Counted from the stretch's first letter, positions 19,019 through 29,545 are shown. The stretch is DNA of 64,000 nt from Methylogaea oryzae (GCF_019669985.1 NZ_AP019782.1:1170501-1234500), one strand, 5' to 3'. The notes: generated by a model not told the origin, from the sequence alone. Numbers and translations: made by a program.

Positions 19019-19047
19019 ATCGCCGCAAGGCAGCGCCGATTTTTTTT
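19019..19047 (+). terminator. Rho-independent terminator after the P450 gene
   Basis: ATCGCCGC (19019-19026) pairs with GCGCCGAT (19033-19040) with one mismatch and a 6-base loop, followed by eight T (19040-19047). Confidence 0.7.
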
Positions 19048-19058
19048 AGGGACATCCC

Positions 19059-19703
19059 ATGCGCAATATCACTTCAGCCGAGCTTCTGCGGATCATGCCC
19101 AAGTGCGCCGATCCGGACGGGTGGGTCGACCCGCTCAACCAAGCCATGGCTCGATTCCGGATCGATACCCCGGCCCGCGTTGCGGCGTTTTTGGCGCAGA
19201 TAGCCCAGGAATCGGGCCAGCTCAACAAACTGGTGGAAAACCTCAACTATTCGGCGAAGCGATTGATGGAGGTGTGGCCCAATCGCTTTCCCGATATGGA
19301 CAAGGCGAATCGTTATGCCAACAACCCGGAAAAGCTGGCGAACTACGTCTACGCCTCGCGCTTGGGCAACGGCAACGAGGCCAGCGGCGACGGTTGGGCT
19401 TATCGCGGGCGGGGCTTGATCCAAATCACCGGCAGGGGCAACTACCGCAGCGTTGCCTCCGCCTTGGGCCTGCCCTTGGAGGCCCAGCCCGAGCTACTGG
19501 AGCAGGCTTTGCCGGCGGCGCTGTCGGCGGCGTTTTTCTGGCAGTCCCACGGCTTGAACGAATTGGCCGACGATGAAAACGAGGACGACGACATCGAGGA
19601 TTTCACCACCATCACCATCCGCATTTGCGGCGGCAAAACCGGCTTGACCAGCCGCCTGGCCTATTGGGACGTGGCAACGGAGGTGCTCGGCGTGTGGGGC
19701 TAG
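19059..19703 (+). CDS. Glycoside hydrolase family 19 (chitinase/endolysin-like)
   Basis: A 214-residue single-domain GH19 protein. The catalytic glutamate lies in [14 protein letters not shown], followed by the [17 protein letters not shown] segment and [16 protein letters not shown]. There is no signal peptide, so export would need a holin, lysis or another route. Such short forms are common as phage-like endolysins or as effectors. No phage genes surround it. It may hydrolyse peptidoglycan rather than chitin. The acidic stretch [12 protein letters not shown] near the C terminus is unusual. Its stop overlaps that of the convergent cobQ. Confidence 0.9.
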   Translation: MRNITSAELLRIMPKCADPDGWVDPLNQAMARFRIDTPARVAAFLAQIAQESGQLNKLVENLNYSAKRLMEVWPNRFPDMDKANRYANNPEKLANYVYASRLGNGNEASGDGWAYRGRGLIQITGRGNYRSVASALGLPLEAQPELLEQALPAALSAAFFWQSHGLNELADDENEDDDIEDFTTITIRICGGKTGLTSRLAYWDVATEVLGVWG

Positions 19704-21187
19704 GTGGACTGGCCTTTGGCCGGCGGCAGCCCCGTCGCGCCGAGGAGGCGGCCGATGCTGCCCATGTCCAAATGGGCCTCCACGCAATCCGCCAGCCGTT
19801 GGAAAGCCTCCCGGCGCAGCGCGTCGTAATCCAGCGCCTGCGCGTCGTCCAGGCCGGCCCAACGCAGCAGGCACTCCGGGTTGCGCTCGAACAAACCATG
19901 CACGTAGGTCGCCATGATCTGGCCGTCCAGGGAGACGGCGCCGTCTAGGCGGCCGTCGTCCAGGCGAATGGCGGCGTGCGCCAGGGCCGGCCCGGTGCTG
20001 ACGCCGGCGTGGATTTCGTAACCGCTCACCGCCGCGCCGGCGGGCAGGAATACGCCGCTCACGTTGCGCAGCTGCTTTTCCTGTTCCAACACCGTTTCCA
20101 GCTCCAGCAGTCCCAGGCCGTCCGAGCTGCCGGGGGCGCCTTCCACGCCGTGTGGGTCGTGGACTGCACGCCCGAGCATCTGCAAACCGCCGCAAATGCC
20201 GATCAGCTTGCCGCCGTAACGCAGGTGACGGCGTATGGCGTCGTCCCAGCCTTGCCGTTTCAACCAAGCCAAGTCCGCGCGCACGTTCTTGCTGCCGGGC
20301 AGGATCGCTAGGTCGGCGGCCGGCCAGCTTTCGCCCTGGCGCAGGAAGCGCAGGTCCACTTGCGGATGCAGCCGCAGCGGGTCGAAGTCGGTGTGGTTGC
20401 TGATGCGGGGCAGGGCCGGCACCACCACGCGCAGGCAGTCGCCGCCGCGTTGTCCCGTCGCCAGGGGATTGATGCCGTCCTCCGCCTCCAGATGCAGGCC
20501 TTGCAAGTACGGCAAGACGCCCAGCACCGGCTTGCCGGTGCGCTGCTCCAGCCATTCCAGGCCGGGCCGGAGCAATTGCGGGTCGCCGCGGAACTTGTTG
20601 ATGACCAAGCCTTTGACTCGTTTCCGCTCGCTGTCCGACAGCAGCTCCAGCGTGCCCACCAGCTGCGCGAACACGCCGCCCTTGTCGATGTCGCCCAGCA
20701 GGATCACCGGACAATCCACCGTTTCGGCGAAGCCCATGTTGGCGATGTCGCCCTCGCGCAGGTTGATTTCCGCCGGGCTGCCGGCGCCTTCCACGACGAT
20801 GGCTTGGTAGCGCTCGCCCAGCCGCCGGTAGGACTCCAGCACCGCCTGCATGGCTTGCGGCTTGTAAGCGTGGTAGTCGCGGGCGCTCAAATCCGCCACG
20901 GCGCGGCCATGTATAATCACCTGCGCTCCCATTTCGCCGGTGGGCTTGAGCAGCACCGGGTTCATGTCGGTATGGGGGGCGAGGCCTGCCGCCATGGCTT
21001 GCACCGCCTGGGCGCGGCCGATTTCGCCGCCGTCGCAGGCGACGGCGCTGTTGAGGGCCATGTTCTGCGGCTTGAAGGGCGCCACGCGGATGCCGCGCCG
21101 ATGCAGGGCGTGGCAGAGGGCGGTGACCAGCAGGCTCTTGCCGGCGTCGGAGCCGGTGCCTTGAATCATTAAAGTCGGACAGTGCAT
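19700..21187 (-). CDS. cobQ: Cobyric acid synthase
   Basis: Amidates adenosylcobyrinic acid a,c-diamide at four positions using glutamine and ATP. The N-terminal dethiobiotin-synthetase-like domain has the P-loop [16 protein letters not shown] and KPQNMALNS. The C-terminal glutaminase domain has the nucleophile in [14 protein letters not shown] and the histidine in ATYVHGLF. Length 495 residues is normal. The ATG at 21187 lies 51 bases from the divergent cobU start, so the two must share a promoter region. Confidence 0.96.
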   Translation of the reverse strand: MHCPTLMIQGTGSDAGKSLLVTALCHALHRRGIRVAPFKPQNMALNSAVACDGGEIGRAQAVQAMAAGLAPHTDMNPVLLKPTGEMGAQVIIHGRAVADLSARDYHAYKPQAMQAVLESYRRLGERYQAIVVEGAGSPAEINLREGDIANMGFAETVDCPVILLGDIDKGGVFAQLVGTLELLSDSERKRVKGLVINKFRGDPQLLRPGLEWLEQRTGKPVLGVLPYLQGLHLEAEDGINPLATGQRGGDCLRVVVPALPRISNHTDFDPLRLHPQVDLRFLRQGESWPAADLAILPGSKNVRADLAWLKRQGWDDAIRRHLRYGGKLIGICGGLQMLGRAVHDPHGVEGAPGSSDGLGLLELETVLEQEKQLRNVSGVFLPAGAAVSGYEIHAGVSTGPALAHAAIRLDDGRLDGAVSLDGQIMATYVHGLFERNPECLLRWAGLDDAQALDYDALRREAFQRLADCVEAHLDMGSIGRLLGATGLPPAKGQST

Positions 21188-21238
21188 ATCGCTGCGGCAG
21201 GTTTGTCGGGCGGCCAAGTTTATCCAGATACTACCAGC

Positions 21239-21775
21239 ATGATCGAATTGATTTTGGGCGGCGCCCGTTCCGGCAAAAGCCGTTATGCGGAGTCGCGTGC
21301 GGCGGCGTCGGAACAGGCGGTAGTGTATTTGGCCACCGCCCGCGCCGGCGACGACGAAATGGCCCAGCGCATCGCCCGCCACCGCCAACGGCGGGAGGCC
21401 CATTGGGTCACGGTGGAAGAGCCCATCGCCTTGGCGCAGGCCTTATCCCAGCATTGCGCGCCCCAGCGCTGCGTGTTGGTCGATTGCCTGACGCTTTGGC
21501 TGAGCAATGTCTTGTTCGATAGGGACGGCGGCATCGACGAGGCGCGCTTCCAGCGGGAGCGGGCCGCGTTGTTGGATTGCCTGCCGCGCTTGCCGGGACG
21601 GCTGCTGCTGGTGAGCAACGAAATCGGCATGGGCGTGGTGCCCATGGGCGCGGCGACGCGGCGCTTCGTCGACGAGGCCGGCTGGCTGCACCAGGACTTG
21701 GCCGCGTTGAGCCGGCGCGTCGTTTGGGTGGTTGCGGGCCTGCCGCAAGTGTTGAAAGGCGGGGAGGGCGATTGA
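21239..21775 (+). CDS. cobU: Adenosylcobinamide kinase/adenosylcobinamide-phosphate guanylyltransferase
   Basis: Bifunctional enzyme that activates adenosylcobinamide for nucleotide-loop assembly. It has the P-loop [15 protein letters not shown], the histidine-guanylylation region [17 protein letters not shown], and DCLTLWLSN and [11 protein letters not shown], all diagnostic. Length 178 residues. The ATG at 21239 fits the family N terminus ([13 protein letters not shown]). An earlier in-frame ATG at 21182 overlaps the cobQ start region and adds residues unlike the family. Its stop overlaps the cobT start (TGATG). Confidence 0.96.
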   Translation: MIELILGGARSGKSRYAESRAAASEQAVVYLATARAGDDEMAQRIARHRQRREAHWVTVEEPIALAQALSQHCAPQRCVLVDCLTLWLSNVLFDRDGGIDEARFQRERAALLDCLPRLPGRLLLVSNEIGMGVVPMGAATRRFVDEAGWLHQDLAALSRRVVWVVAGLPQVLKGGEGD

Positions 21776-22845
21776 TGCAAGCGGCCAGCCATCATCCGGG
21801 ATTCGCTTGGTTGAACCAATCCTTGGCTCCTTTAAACGCGGCAGCGGAATATGCCGCCCGCGAGCGCCAGCGCCAATTGACCAAGCCGCCCGGCTCGCTC
21901 GGCCGGCTGGAAGACTTGGCCGTCCGTCTGGCGGCCATGCAGGGCAGCGAGCGGCCCTGCGTCGATCCGGCCTGGATCAGCGTATTCGCCGCGGACCACG
22001 GCGTCGCTGCTTCCGGCGTGTCCGCCTATCCGCAGGAGGTCACGGCGCAAATGGTCGCCAACTTCGCCCACGGAGGCGCCGCCATCAGCGTGCTGGCGCG
22101 GCTCTGGGGCGCTAGCTTGGAAGTGGTGGACGTGGGCGTGGCGCGGCCCCTGCCGGGATTGCCGTCCGTGGTCGCCGCCCGCGCCGGAGAGGGCACGGCG
22201 AATTTCCTGGCGGGCGCCGCCATGACGGAAGCGCAGCTGGCGCTCGCCATGGCGGCAGGTCGCGAGGCGGCGGAGCGCGCTTGGCGCGCCGGCAGCCGTT
22301 TGTTCATCGGCGGCGAAATGGGCATCGGCAACACCACGTCCGCCAGCGTTTTGGCTTGCGCGTTGTTGAAATTGGACGCGGCGGTTCTGGTCGGGCCCGG
22401 CACCGGCCTGGACCAGGCCGGCGTGGCGCGCAAGCGGGAGGCGGTGGAGCGCGCCTTGCGTCTTCACGGCGAGGATGCCGGCCAGCCGCACGGCGCGCTG
22501 CTGCGCTTGGGCGGTTTCGAGATCGCCGCGCTGTGCGGCGCTTACCTTCGCTGCGCCCAGCTGGGGTTGCCGGCGCTGGTCGACGGATTCATCGCCAGCG
22601 TGGCGTTGCTTTGCGCCGAGCGCTGGGTGGAAGGCGTGTCGGCTTGGTGCCTGTTCGGACACCGTTCCAAGGAGCCGGGCCACGCCGTCGTGTTGGCCGC
22701 CTTGGGCGCCGATCCGTTGTTGGATTTGGGCATGAGGCTGGGCGAGGGCAGCGGGGCGGCGGCGGCGTTGCCCTTGCTGCAGGCGGCGTGCGCCTTGCAC
22801 AACGGCATGGCGACTTTCGCCGAAGCGGGGGTGGCGGAAGCCTAG
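21775..22845 (+). CDS. cobT: Nicotinate-nucleotide-dimethylbenzimidazole phosphoribosyltransferase
   Basis: Makes alpha-ribazole phosphate from dimethylbenzimidazole and nicotinate mononucleotide, the lower ligand of cobalamin. The 356 residues show [44 protein letters not shown] and the C-terminal catalytic region [19 protein letters not shown]. Coupled to cobU by TGATG. The dimethylbenzimidazole supply would come from bluB at 36.7 kb. Confidence 0.96.
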   Translation: MQAASHHPGFAWLNQSLAPLNAAAEYAARERQRQLTKPPGSLGRLEDLAVRLAAMQGSERPCVDPAWISVFAADHGVAASGVSAYPQEVTAQMVANFAHGGAAISVLARLWGASLEVVDVGVARPLPGLPSVVAARAGEGTANFLAGAAMTEAQLALAMAAGREAAERAWRAGSRLFIGGEMGIGNTTSASVLACALLKLDAAVLVGPGTGLDQAGVARKREAVERALRLHGEDAGQPHGALLRLGGFEIAALCGAYLRCAQLGLPALVDGFIASVALLCAERWVEGVSAWCLFGHRSKEPGHAVVLAALGADPLLDLGMRLGEGSGAAAALPLLQAACALHNGMATFAEAGVAEA

Positions 22846-22995
22846 CTGTGACCGGTGCGACACTTGACAGCACCGGCGTTTTGCGGCATCGCGGCGCTTG
22901 TATTATAGTGGCGGCTCACGGGCCAGGGTTCGGGCACGGCGGATGGCTGGCCAGCTAACTATAAGTATTATCTGCATCGCAGAGAGGGGACAGTT

Positions 22996-23649
22996 ATGGA
23001 ATTGATGATCGGTTTGGTGACAGTCGCATTGCTCGCATTGGTGTTGTACACCGTCTACACGACGCCGGCGTCCACTGGCTGTTTATCCGAAGATGCCCGC
23101 CGCGCCAAAGCCGCCGCCGCCGCGGCCGCCCAACGCAAAGCCGAGGCCGCCGCGGCGAAGGCGGCGGCAGCGGGAACCGAAGGCGTGGAGCGCTACCTCG
23201 CGCCGAAGCCGGGCGCCGCCGCTCCCGCTGCGGAAGCGGCCAAGGAAAGCAAGCCCGCTGCCCCCGCACCTGCACCTGCCAAAGCGCCCGCAGCAGAAAC
23301 ACCCGCGCCCGCCAAGGCCGAGGCCGCGCCGGCGAAAGCCGTGGAGCCGGCTAAGACGGAGGCCAAGGCTCCCGCCGCCGCGCCTAAGGCCGCCGCTCCG
23401 GCGAAAGCTCCGGCGGCGGTCGCTCCGGCTCCCGCTTCTGCCGACATCACCTTGCGGGATCCGGCCACCGGCGACAAGGCGGCGGTACCGGCCAACTATC
23501 GTTTCGCCAAGAAGTGGATCAAGGAAGCCTTGGTGAAAGAAGGGTTGCTGGACAAGGTCTACAAGAACAACGAGCTGGATGCCGAGGCGAGCAAGAAGGT
23601 CAAAGCCGCGCTGGAGCAGTTCAAAACGCTTGCCAAATACCACGCCTGA
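22996..23649 (+). CDS. Ala/Pro/Lys-rich protein with N-terminal membrane anchor
   Basis: Not recognised. The 217 residues comprise one transmembrane helix ([20 protein letters not shown]), a basic Ala-rich stretch likely helical (residues 34-60), a long AP/K low-complexity region (about 70-150) and a compact C-terminal domain of about 65 residues ([20 protein letters not shown]...LAKYHA) with many lysines. GAGGGGAC lies just before the ATG. It interrupts the cob genes between cobT and cobS. The layout (anchor, flexible linker, small basic domain) recalls TonB-like or cell-envelope linker proteins, but no motif supports a function. Confidence 0.75.
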   Translation: MELMIGLVTVALLALVLYTVYTTPASTGCLSEDARRAKAAAAAAAQRKAEAAAAKAAAAGTEGVERYLAPKPGAAAPAAEAAKESKPAAPAPAPAKAPAAETPAPAKAEAAPAKAVEPAKTEAKAPAAAPKAAAPAKAPAAVAPAPASADITLRDPATGDKAAVPANYRFAKKWIKEALVKEGLLDKVYKNNELDAEASKKVKAALEQFKTLAKYHA

Positions 23650-23686
23650 AATCGGCGGGGCGGCCACGCCCCGTCATAGCGCCGCC

Positions 23687-23720
23687 AACGGCTGGAGTCT
23701 TCCATGAAGCTCCAGCCGTT
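23687..23720 (+). promoter_or_regulatory. Perfect hairpin enclosing the cobS start codon
   Basis: AACGGCTGGAG (23687-23697) pairs perfectly with CTCCAGCCGTT (23710-23720). The ATG (23704-23706) lies in the 12-base loop and the GGAG ribosome-binding site in the 5' arm. A second hairpin (CGGGGCG/CGCCCCG, 23656-23673) precedes it. Confidence 0.6.
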
Positions 23721-24435
23721 TTGGTTCGCCCTGCAATTTCTCACCCGTTTCCCTGTTCCGGCCCGGGTCGCTTACGACCCCGTCGTGGCCGGGCGCTCCC
23801 TGTTGGCTTATCCCGCCGTCGGGCTGCTGATCGGCGTTCTGCTGGCCGTGGTCCACGGCCTGTCGGACGCGGCGCCGCCGGCGGTGAGCGCCGCCTTGAT
23901 CCTGTTGACCTGGGTGCTGTCGACCGGCGCCTTGCACTTGGACGGCCTAGCCGACTGTGCCGACGCCTGGGTGGGCGGCCACGGCAGCCGCGAGCGCACG
24001 CTGCAAATCCTCAAGGATCCCCACGCCGGCAGCGTCGCCGTCGCCGTCACTGTGACGGTGTTGCTGGCGAAATTCGCCGCTTTGCAAAGCCTGCCGGCCC
24101 AGTCCGGCGCTGTGGAGACACTGTTGTGGGCCCCGGCGGCCGGCCGCGCCGCCGCGTTGATCCTGTTGTCGGCCAGCCCCTACGCCAATCCCGAGGGCAT
24201 CGCCGGCGCCTGGCTCGGGCATTTGCCGGTGCCGCCGGCGCGCATCGTCGCGCTGGCGGTGGCGATCGCCGTTGCCTGGCGCTTGGGGTTGCCCGCATTG
24301 CTGGCGGCGGGGCTGGTGCTGTGGGGAATCCGGCGCTTGTCCATGGCGCGCTTGGGCGGCGTGACCGGCGACGTGTGCGGCGCGGCGGTGGAGTTGGTGG
24401 AGATGGCGGTGTTGCTGGCGGCGGCCGTGCGATGA
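23704..24435 (+). CDS. cobS: Adenosylcobinamide-GDP ribazoletransferase (cobalamin synthase)
   Basis: Polytopic inner-membrane enzyme that joins adenosylcobinamide-GDP to alpha-ribazole, completing cobalamin. The 243 residues begin with [17 protein letters not shown] and contain the acidic site [34 protein letters not shown], both diagnostic. Several hydrophobic helices follow, and the end [23 protein letters not shown] is typical. The stop overlaps the cbiB ATG (ATGA). Confidence 0.95.
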   Translation: MKLQPFWFALQFLTRFPVPARVAYDPVVAGRSLLAYPAVGLLIGVLLAVVHGLSDAAPPAVSAALILLTWVLSTGALHLDGLADCADAWVGGHGSRERTLQILKDPHAGSVAVAVTVTVLLAKFAALQSLPAQSGAVETLLWAPAAGRAAALILLSASPYANPEGIAGAWLGHLPVPPARIVALAVAIAVAWRLGLPALLAAGLVLWGIRRLSMARLGGVTGDVCGAAVELVEMAVLLAAAVR

Positions 24436-25367
24436 GCGCCGTGCTGTTGTGGCGGGCCGTCGCTTGTCTGGCGGCGCTGGGCGTGGACGCGGTATTGGGC
24501 GAGCCGTCCCGTTGGCATCCCTTGGCCGGCTTCGGCCGTTTGGCCCAGGCGCTGGAGCGGCGTTGTTACGGTTCGGCCGAACTGAGCCCGGTGCGGCGGC
24601 GGTGCAGGGGCATGGCGGCGCTGGCGCTGGCGGTGCTGCCCTGGGTGTTGTTGGCCTATGGCTTGGCGCGGCTGCCCTACGTGGCGCCGGTGGCGGAAGT
24701 GATCGGGTTGTACGCCGCCATCGGCCGCCGCAGCCTGGGGCAGCACGCTTTGCCGGTGGCCGAGGCGCTGGACCGGGGCGACCTGCCCCTAGCGCGCCGC
24801 CGGGTCGCCCTGCTGGTGAGCCGCGATAGCGCGGAGCTGCCGCCGCAAGGCGTCGCCAAGGCCTGCGTCGAGTCCGTGCTGGAGAACGGCTGCGACGCCG
24901 TGTTCGGCGCGTTGTTCTGGTTCTGCCTCGCCGGCTTGCCCGGCGTGGTGCTGTACCGGCTCGCCAATACCCTGGACGCCATGTGGGGCTACAAGAACGA
25001 ACGCTACCGGCATTTCGGCTGGGCGGCGGCGCGCCTGGACGACGTATTGAACTACCTGCCGGCGCGCGGCACGGCCTTGGCTTACTGCTTGGCCGGCAAC
25101 GTCCGGCAAGGTTTGGCTTGCTGGCGGCGGCAGGCGCCGGTTTGGAAAAGCCCCAACGCCGGCCCGGTGATGGCGGCGGGGGCCGGGGCGCTGGGGGTGC
25201 AACTGGGCGGGGAGGCGGTGTACGGCGGCCGCCTCGAACAGCGCCCGCCGCTGGGCGAGGGGTCGCCCGCCTCCAGCGAGCACATCGGCCGGGCGTTGCG
25301 CCTGCTGGACCGGGCCTTGGCCGTTTGGCTGGCGGTACTGCTGGCGGGAGGGTGGTGGTTTGCTTGA
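24432..25367 (+). CDS. cbiB: Adenosylcobinamide-phosphate synthase
   Basis: Membrane protein (called CobD in aerobic nomenclature) that attaches aminopropanol phosphate to cobyric acid. The 311 residues show the family N terminus [24 protein letters not shown], the middle motif [28 protein letters not shown] (given in part), [30 protein letters not shown] (in part) and [10 protein letters not shown]. It overlaps cobS by four bases and the next gene by eight. Confidence 0.95.
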   Translation: MSAVLLWRAVACLAALGVDAVLGEPSRWHPLAGFGRLAQALERRCYGSAELSPVRRRCRGMAALALAVLPWVLLAYGLARLPYVAPVAEVIGLYAAIGRRSLGQHALPVAEALDRGDLPLARRRVALLVSRDSAELPPQGVAKACVESVLENGCDAVFGALFWFCLAGLPGVVLYRLANTLDAMWGYKNERYRHFGWAAARLDDVLNYLPARGTALAYCLAGNVRQGLACWRRQAPVWKSPNAGPVMAAGAGALGVQLGGEAVYGGRLEQRPPLGEGSPASSEHIGRALRLLDRALAVWLAVLLAGGWWFA

Positions 25368-26340
25368 ACACGGCGGCGGCCTGCTGCGGGCCGCGCGGGA
25401 AACCGGCATCGCGCCGCAGCAATGGCTGGATTTGTCCACCGGCATCAATCCCAACGGCTGGCCGGTGCCGGCGTTCCCCCCGGACGTATGGCGGCGCTTG
25501 CCGGAAAGCGGCGACGGCCTGATGGCCGCGGCGGCGGCTTATTACGGCACGGAGCACCTGCTGGCCGTGTCCGGCTCCCAGGCGGCCATCCAATTGCTGC
25601 CGGCCCTGCGGCCGGCCGGCCGGGTGGGGCTGGTGACGCCGACCTACGCCGAGCACGGCGCCGCTTGGCGGCGCGCCGGCCATCGGCTGCTGGAACTGGC
25701 GCCCGAGGCCATCGACGCCGCCGTCGACGGCCTGGACGTTTTGCTGCTGGTGCACCCCAACAATCCCACCGGCCAGCGTTATCCGCTGGAGCAACTGCGC
25801 GCCTGGCGCGAACGTCTGGCTCGGCGCGGCGGCTGGCTGGTGGTGGACGAGGCTTTCATGGACGCGACGCCGCTGTTTAGCCTGGCGGCCGATTGCGGCG
25901 ACCCGGGCTTGGTGGTGTTGCGCTCGGTGGGTAAGTTTTTCGGCCTGGCCGGCATCCGTCTGGGGTTTGTCGCCGCTTGGCCGGCGTTGTTGCAGTCCAT
26001 GGACGAATGCCTGGGGCCGTGGGCGGTGAACGGGCCGGCCCGCTGGGCCGGGGCTTTGGCCTTGGCCGACCGGGATTGGCAGTCCCCCATGCGGGACGAA
26101 CTGGCCGCCGCCAGCCGCCGCTTGGCGGCATTGTTGACCGCGGCCGGCTTGCCGCCTGCCGGCGGCACGGCCTTGTTCCAATGGGCGCCTGCGCCCGATG
26201 CCGAGCGCCGGCACGCGGCCTTGAAACGGCAAGCCGTGCTGGCGCGGTTGTTTCAAGAGCCGTCGGCTTTGCGTTTCGGTTTGCCGGCAACGGAAGGCGA
26301 GTGGGCGCGGCTGGAGCGGGCGCTGGCGACGCGGCCGTAA
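25360..26340 (+). CDS. cobD: Threonine-phosphate decarboxylase (CobD/CobC-type)
   Basis: Pyridoxal-phosphate enzyme of the class I aminotransferase fold that makes (R)-1-amino-2-propanol phosphate for the nucleotide loop. It shows the family opening [14 protein letters not shown]...[14 protein letters not shown], the Asn/Pro motif [22 protein letters not shown] and the PLP lysine in [17 protein letters not shown]. Length 326 residues. The start is TTG at 25360 with GGGAGGG 7 bases upstream, inside the end of cbiB. Called CobC in organisms with the aerobic pathway. It ends the rightward cob run. Confidence 0.9.
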   Translation: MLEHGGGLLRAARETGIAPQQWLDLSTGINPNGWPVPAFPPDVWRRLPESGDGLMAAAAAYYGTEHLLAVSGSQAAIQLLPALRPAGRVGLVTPTYAEHGAAWRRAGHRLLELAPEAIDAAVDGLDVLLLVHPNNPTGQRYPLEQLRAWRERLARRGGWLVVDEAFMDATPLFSLAADCGDPGLVVLRSVGKFFGLAGIRLGFVAAWPALLQSMDECLGPWAVNGPARWAGALALADRDWQSPMRDELAAASRRLAALLTAAGLPPAGGTALFQWAPAPDAERRHAALKRQAVLARLFQEPSALRFGLPATEGEWARLERALATRP

Positions 26341-26362
26341 CCGGCCGCGCCCGTCCGGCTAT

Positions 26363-28126
26363 TCAATCGACGCCGTAGCGCCAGCCGCCGATTTCCACGT
26401 CGCGCCATTGGGGGGCCAGTGCGCGGAATTCACCCTTGTCCAGCGCGGCGCGAATTTCGTCCATGGTCGGCCGGCTGCCCTGGGCCGTCGCGTTGCCCTG
26501 GCGCGGCCGCAGGCCGCCCAGGTATCGCCACGCGCCGGCCGTGGTTCCGTAAAGTTCCAAACTGTGGTTTTCCAGGATCAGCACGCGCTCCTGTACGCCG
26601 TCTCCGTTCAAGTCGATGGCTAGCAAGGGACACGGTCCGCCGCCGTCGTTCAGGCACGGGTAGCGGTAGCTTTCCGCGTTGGCCCGTTCGGCGAGTAAGC
26701 CGAGCAAGGCTCGATGCGTTTCCCCGCCGGGATAGACGCGCAGGTGCCGGGCGACGTCTTCCGCTTGCAGCTTCGCGTGCAGCGCGATTTCGTCGGCTCG
26801 GTCCAGCTCGTTTTGCGCCAGGCCGCGCAGGGTTTCCGCCTGGGGGTGGTTTTGCAGGGCCGCCAACTGGCGCAGGGCCGCGTTGCCGGCCCGGCCGCTG
26901 CGGAAACGCAGTTGGGCGAAGTCGAATTGCGCCGGTTCCACCGCGCCGCTCAGCAAGCGGTCCACCTGGCTGGCGGTGGCGATGCGCTCGGGATCCAGCA
27001 GCGGGGTGAGGGTCGCCAGCAGCAGGGCGGCGCTGGCCGGCAGCCCGGTCAGGTTGACCCCGGCGGCGCCGGCCATCCAGGCGCCGTCCCGGTTGAGGGC
27101 CGCCAGGGCGTAGCCTACGGCGAACCAGCCGACGACGGCTATCGCCAGCGCCGCCCAGACGCGGTCCGCGCTCCAGCCGTATTGCTGCACCCGCAGGGAC
27201 AGCGCATAGGCGCACAGGGCGGTGAAGCCGGGCGCCGCCAGCAAGGCGTAAGACACGGCGCGCCGCAGCCACGGCGTCAGGGCCGGCTGGCCGCCGCCGT
27301 CCTGCCAAGCTGCGTTGAACAGCAGCAGCAGGGCGGCTTGCAGGCACAACATCAGCGCCGAGGCGTGGCCGGTCTGCCACAGCGCTTGCAGGCCGGTGAA
27401 CGGCAGGGCCGCCAGGAACAGGGCGGCGATCAGCGACACCAGCGGCAGCAGCCAGCCCAGCGCCGCCAGCGAGCCGCGGTAAACGGCGCTTTTGACCTGC
27501 GGTAACGACAGTCCTGCGGCGAACGCCAGGGCGGTGGCGCTGTAAATGAAATAGGGCTGCGCGATCTGCTTGCCGACGAAACGGATGCCCAACACGTCGG
27601 ACAACCCCGCCGCCAGCAGCAGCAACAGCCAAAACGCGCCGGCAAACGCCGCGGCCCCGGCCAGCCGCGCGGCGTTGTCGAGCAGGCCCGAGAAATAATC
27701 GCCATAGGCGATTCTCCAGCCGCCCCGGTCCAGCCGTTGTTGGGCGAAAGGCAACAGCAGCAGCCAGCAGGCCGCCATGATCGCGCCGAAGGCAAAGGCG
27801 TCGCCCGACCAGTAGGAATAACTCCGTCCCTCCACCAAGGCGCGCCAACCGCTATAGCTGGCCACGGCGGCCAGGGCCAGGGCGCAACCGCCCAGCAGCC
27901 GCCAAAATTCCCGCCGGCGGCGATACGCCGCCAGCACCTGCCCGCTGAGCGGCGCCAGGATCGCCAGGCCGTACAGCGGCCATAGCCAGTGGAACGAGGC
28001 GGCCGGTTGCTCCAGCGCCGTTGCGGCGTAGTGCAGGGCGATCAGCGCGGCCGCTTGTACGGCTGCCAGGAGCAGCAGCCAGAGGCGTTCCGGCTGGTTG
28101 CCGGCGTGGTCCATGTGCGTAGCCAT
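26363..28126 (-). CDS. DUF4153-type polytopic membrane protein
   Basis: A 587-residue inner-membrane protein. About twelve helices occupy residues 20-390, including the DUF4153 hallmark DYFSGLLDNAARLAGAAAFAG (near 137-157), and a soluble C-terminal domain of about 190 residues follows. That domain contains LLAIDLNGDGVQERVLIL, a calcium-binding or FG-GAP-like repeat. Start at 28126 is supported by GGGAGA 8 bases upstream. It follows creD by 84 bases on the same strand and may be co-transcribed from the cre-tag promoter. Function unknown. Confidence 0.8.
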   Translation of the reverse strand: MATHMDHAGNQPERLWLLLLAAVQAAALIALHYAATALEQPAASFHWLWPLYGLAILAPLSGQVLAAYRRRREFWRLLGGCALALAAVASYSGWRALVEGRSYSYWSGDAFAFGAIMAACWLLLLPFAQQRLDRGGWRIAYGDYFSGLLDNAARLAGAAAFAGAFWLLLLLAAGLSDVLGIRFVGKQIAQPYFIYSATALAFAAGLSLPQVKSAVYRGSLAALGWLLPLVSLIAALFLAALPFTGLQALWQTGHASALMLCLQAALLLLFNAAWQDGGGQPALTPWLRRAVSYALLAAPGFTALCAYALSLRVQQYGWSADRVWAALAIAVVGWFAVGYALAALNRDGAWMAGAAGVNLTGLPASAALLLATLTPLLDPERIATASQVDRLLSGAVEPAQFDFAQLRFRSGRAGNAALRQLAALQNHPQAETLRGLAQNELDRADEIALHAKLQAEDVARHLRVYPGGETHRALLGLLAERANAESYRYPCLNDGGGPCPLLAIDLNGDGVQERVLILENHSLELYGTTAGAWRYLGGLRPRQGNATAQGSRPTMDEIRAALDKGEFRALAPQWRDVEIGGWRYGVD

Positions 28127-28171
28127 GTTCGGTGTCTCCCGATGAGGTGGTTTAACGGCCTGTTGCAAAGA

Positions 28172-28210
28172 GGTCCCCTCTCCCTAAGGGAGAGGGCTAG
28201 GGTGAGGGGA
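28172..28210. repeat. Solo REP-type repeat after creD
   Basis: Reads GGTCCCCTCTCCCTAAGGGA and continues AGAGGGCTAGGGTGAGGGGA. It abuts the creD stop codon (28211-28213). Same family as the units at 47405-47443, 47790-47827 and 10149-10314. Confidence 0.85.
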
Positions 28211-29545
28211 TCACGTGGCTGTGGGCTTGGCCGACGGCTTGAGCCGGTACCAGTCCACTCGGCGCGTCACCGCCATGACCAGGCTCAACAGCACGAATAG
28301 GAACGACGAGCCCAACAGCAGGGAATAGTCCTCCGAGGACAGCAGCACGTACAGCACCCCGTAGAGCGATGCCAACACCGCGGCGAAACCGGCGCTGAGC
28401 CGGCGGTTTTGCAGCAGCCCGGCGACATAGAAGCACACCTGGCCCAGGCAAGCCGCGCTGGCCAGCAGGTAGGCGTTGAAAAAGCCCAGATGTTCCGCCA
28501 GGGACAGCAGCAACAGGAAAAACATCGCCAGGGCCATGCCGATCAAGCCGTATTGCACCGGATGCATGGCCTTGCCGCTCACCGCTTCCGTGCACAGCAG
28601 GTAGGCGAAGGTGATCAGCACGAACAAAAAGCCGTATTTCATGGCCCGCTCGGTTTGCAGGTACACGTTGACCGGGTCGATGAGGGACACCGCCAGGCTG
28701 TTGGCCAGGATTTCCTGCGCCGCCGCCGGGTTGGCCGCGCAGCGTTCGAACGCCTGCTGGATATTGCTGGCAAAGTACGAAGTGGACAACCAGGCGCTGA
28801 AGCCCTCGGCGCCGACCTCGCGTTTTTCTGGTGAGTAGCGCCCGCTGAAGCTGGGATGGGGCCAGCTGGAATGCATGGCCACGGTGGTGGCCTTGCCCAC
28901 CGGCACGAAGCCGATGCCTTCCAGGCTTTTCACGGTGATTTCGACGGCGAAAGCGTGGCTGCCGCCGCCAACATCATCCAGCTTGGCGTGCAGTCCGGCG
29001 CCGATAGCGGGCAATCGGGTATCGGCCTCGAACGCGGTGTTGTCGCCGTCCCAGGTCAGACGCGGCAGGCCGACGATGCCGCGCGGGTCTTTCACGCCCA
29101 AAGCCAGGTAGGGCCTGCCCCATTCGGTCTGGTAGCCCGGCCCCGACGCTTCGGCCGGCTCCAGCTGGAAGCGGCCTTTGGCGGTGATGCGGGCGGTAAA
29201 CAAGGTGGCCCGGTAAATGCCCCGGCTGCGGGCTTCGTGGGCTAGTTCGGACTCGACCTCCAGCGTTTCCGGCAGGATGTAGCGGGTGCAGCTTTTGCCC
29301 GCATCGGCCGCCGTTTGCGGCGCCGCGCCGCCCTCGGCGGCCGGCAGGGGCCGCTTGGTGCAGGGCAGCACCAGCACCGGCCCGACGATCTGCTGGGCCG
29401 CGGCCGTGCCGGCGGCAATGTCGTTGAGCGCCTGCGCCCGATAAGCCTGCCGCTCGCCGTTCAAGCCGCGTATGGCGGACAAGGGCGCCAGCAACAACAG
29501 GGAAATGCAGCCGATGGTGAGGAGCTTTGCGGTAAGGGATGACAT
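28211..29545 (-). CDS. creD: Cell-envelope integrity inner-membrane protein CreD
   Basis: A 444-residue membrane protein. One N-terminal helix (SSLTAKLLTIGCISLLLLAPLSAIRGL) is followed by a periplasmic domain of about 260 residues (VGPVLVLPCTKR...YILPETLEVESEL). A block of about six helices then starts at LQTERAMKYGFLFVLITFAYLL and includes EAVSGKAMHPVQYGLIGMALAMFFLLLLSLAEH (in part), which is diagnostic. In E. coli creD is the main CreBC target, linked to colicin E2 tolerance and beta-lactam responses. Here it is separated from creBC by a 3.5-kb foreign island but keeps a cre-tag in its promoter. Confidence 0.95.
   Translation of the reverse strand: MSSLTAKLLTIGCISLLLLAPLSAIRGLNGERQAYRAQALNDIAAGTAAAQQIVGPVLVLPCTKRPLPAAEGGAAPQTAADAGKSCTRYILPETLEVESELAHEARSRGIYRATLFTARITAKGRFQLEPAEASGPGYQTEWGRPYLALGVKDPRGIVGLPRLTWDGDNTAFEADTRLPAIGAGLHAKLDDVGGGSHAFAVEITVKSLEGIGFVPVGKATTVAMHSSWPHPSFSGRYSPEKREVGAEGFSAWLSTSYFASNIQQAFERCAANPAAAQEILANSLAVSLIDPVNVYLQTERAMKYGFLFVLITFAYLLCTEAVSGKAMHPVQYGLIGMALAMFFLLLLSLAEHLGFFNAYLLASAACLGQVCFYVAGLLQNRRLSAGFAAVLASLYGVLYVLLSSEDYSLLLGSSFLFVLLSLVMAVTRRVDWYRLKPSAKPTAT

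Noticed and set aside
21188-21238. A cobalamin riboswitch before the cob genes
   Set aside because: The divergent cobQ-cobU gap is only 51 bases, and no B12-box-like sequence was seen there or before cobS.
22864-22906. Promoter TTGACA...TATTAT before the Ala/Pro/Lys-rich gene
   Set aside because: The two hexamers are 31 bases apart, too far for a sigma70 promoter; TTGACA also lies at the end of cobT.
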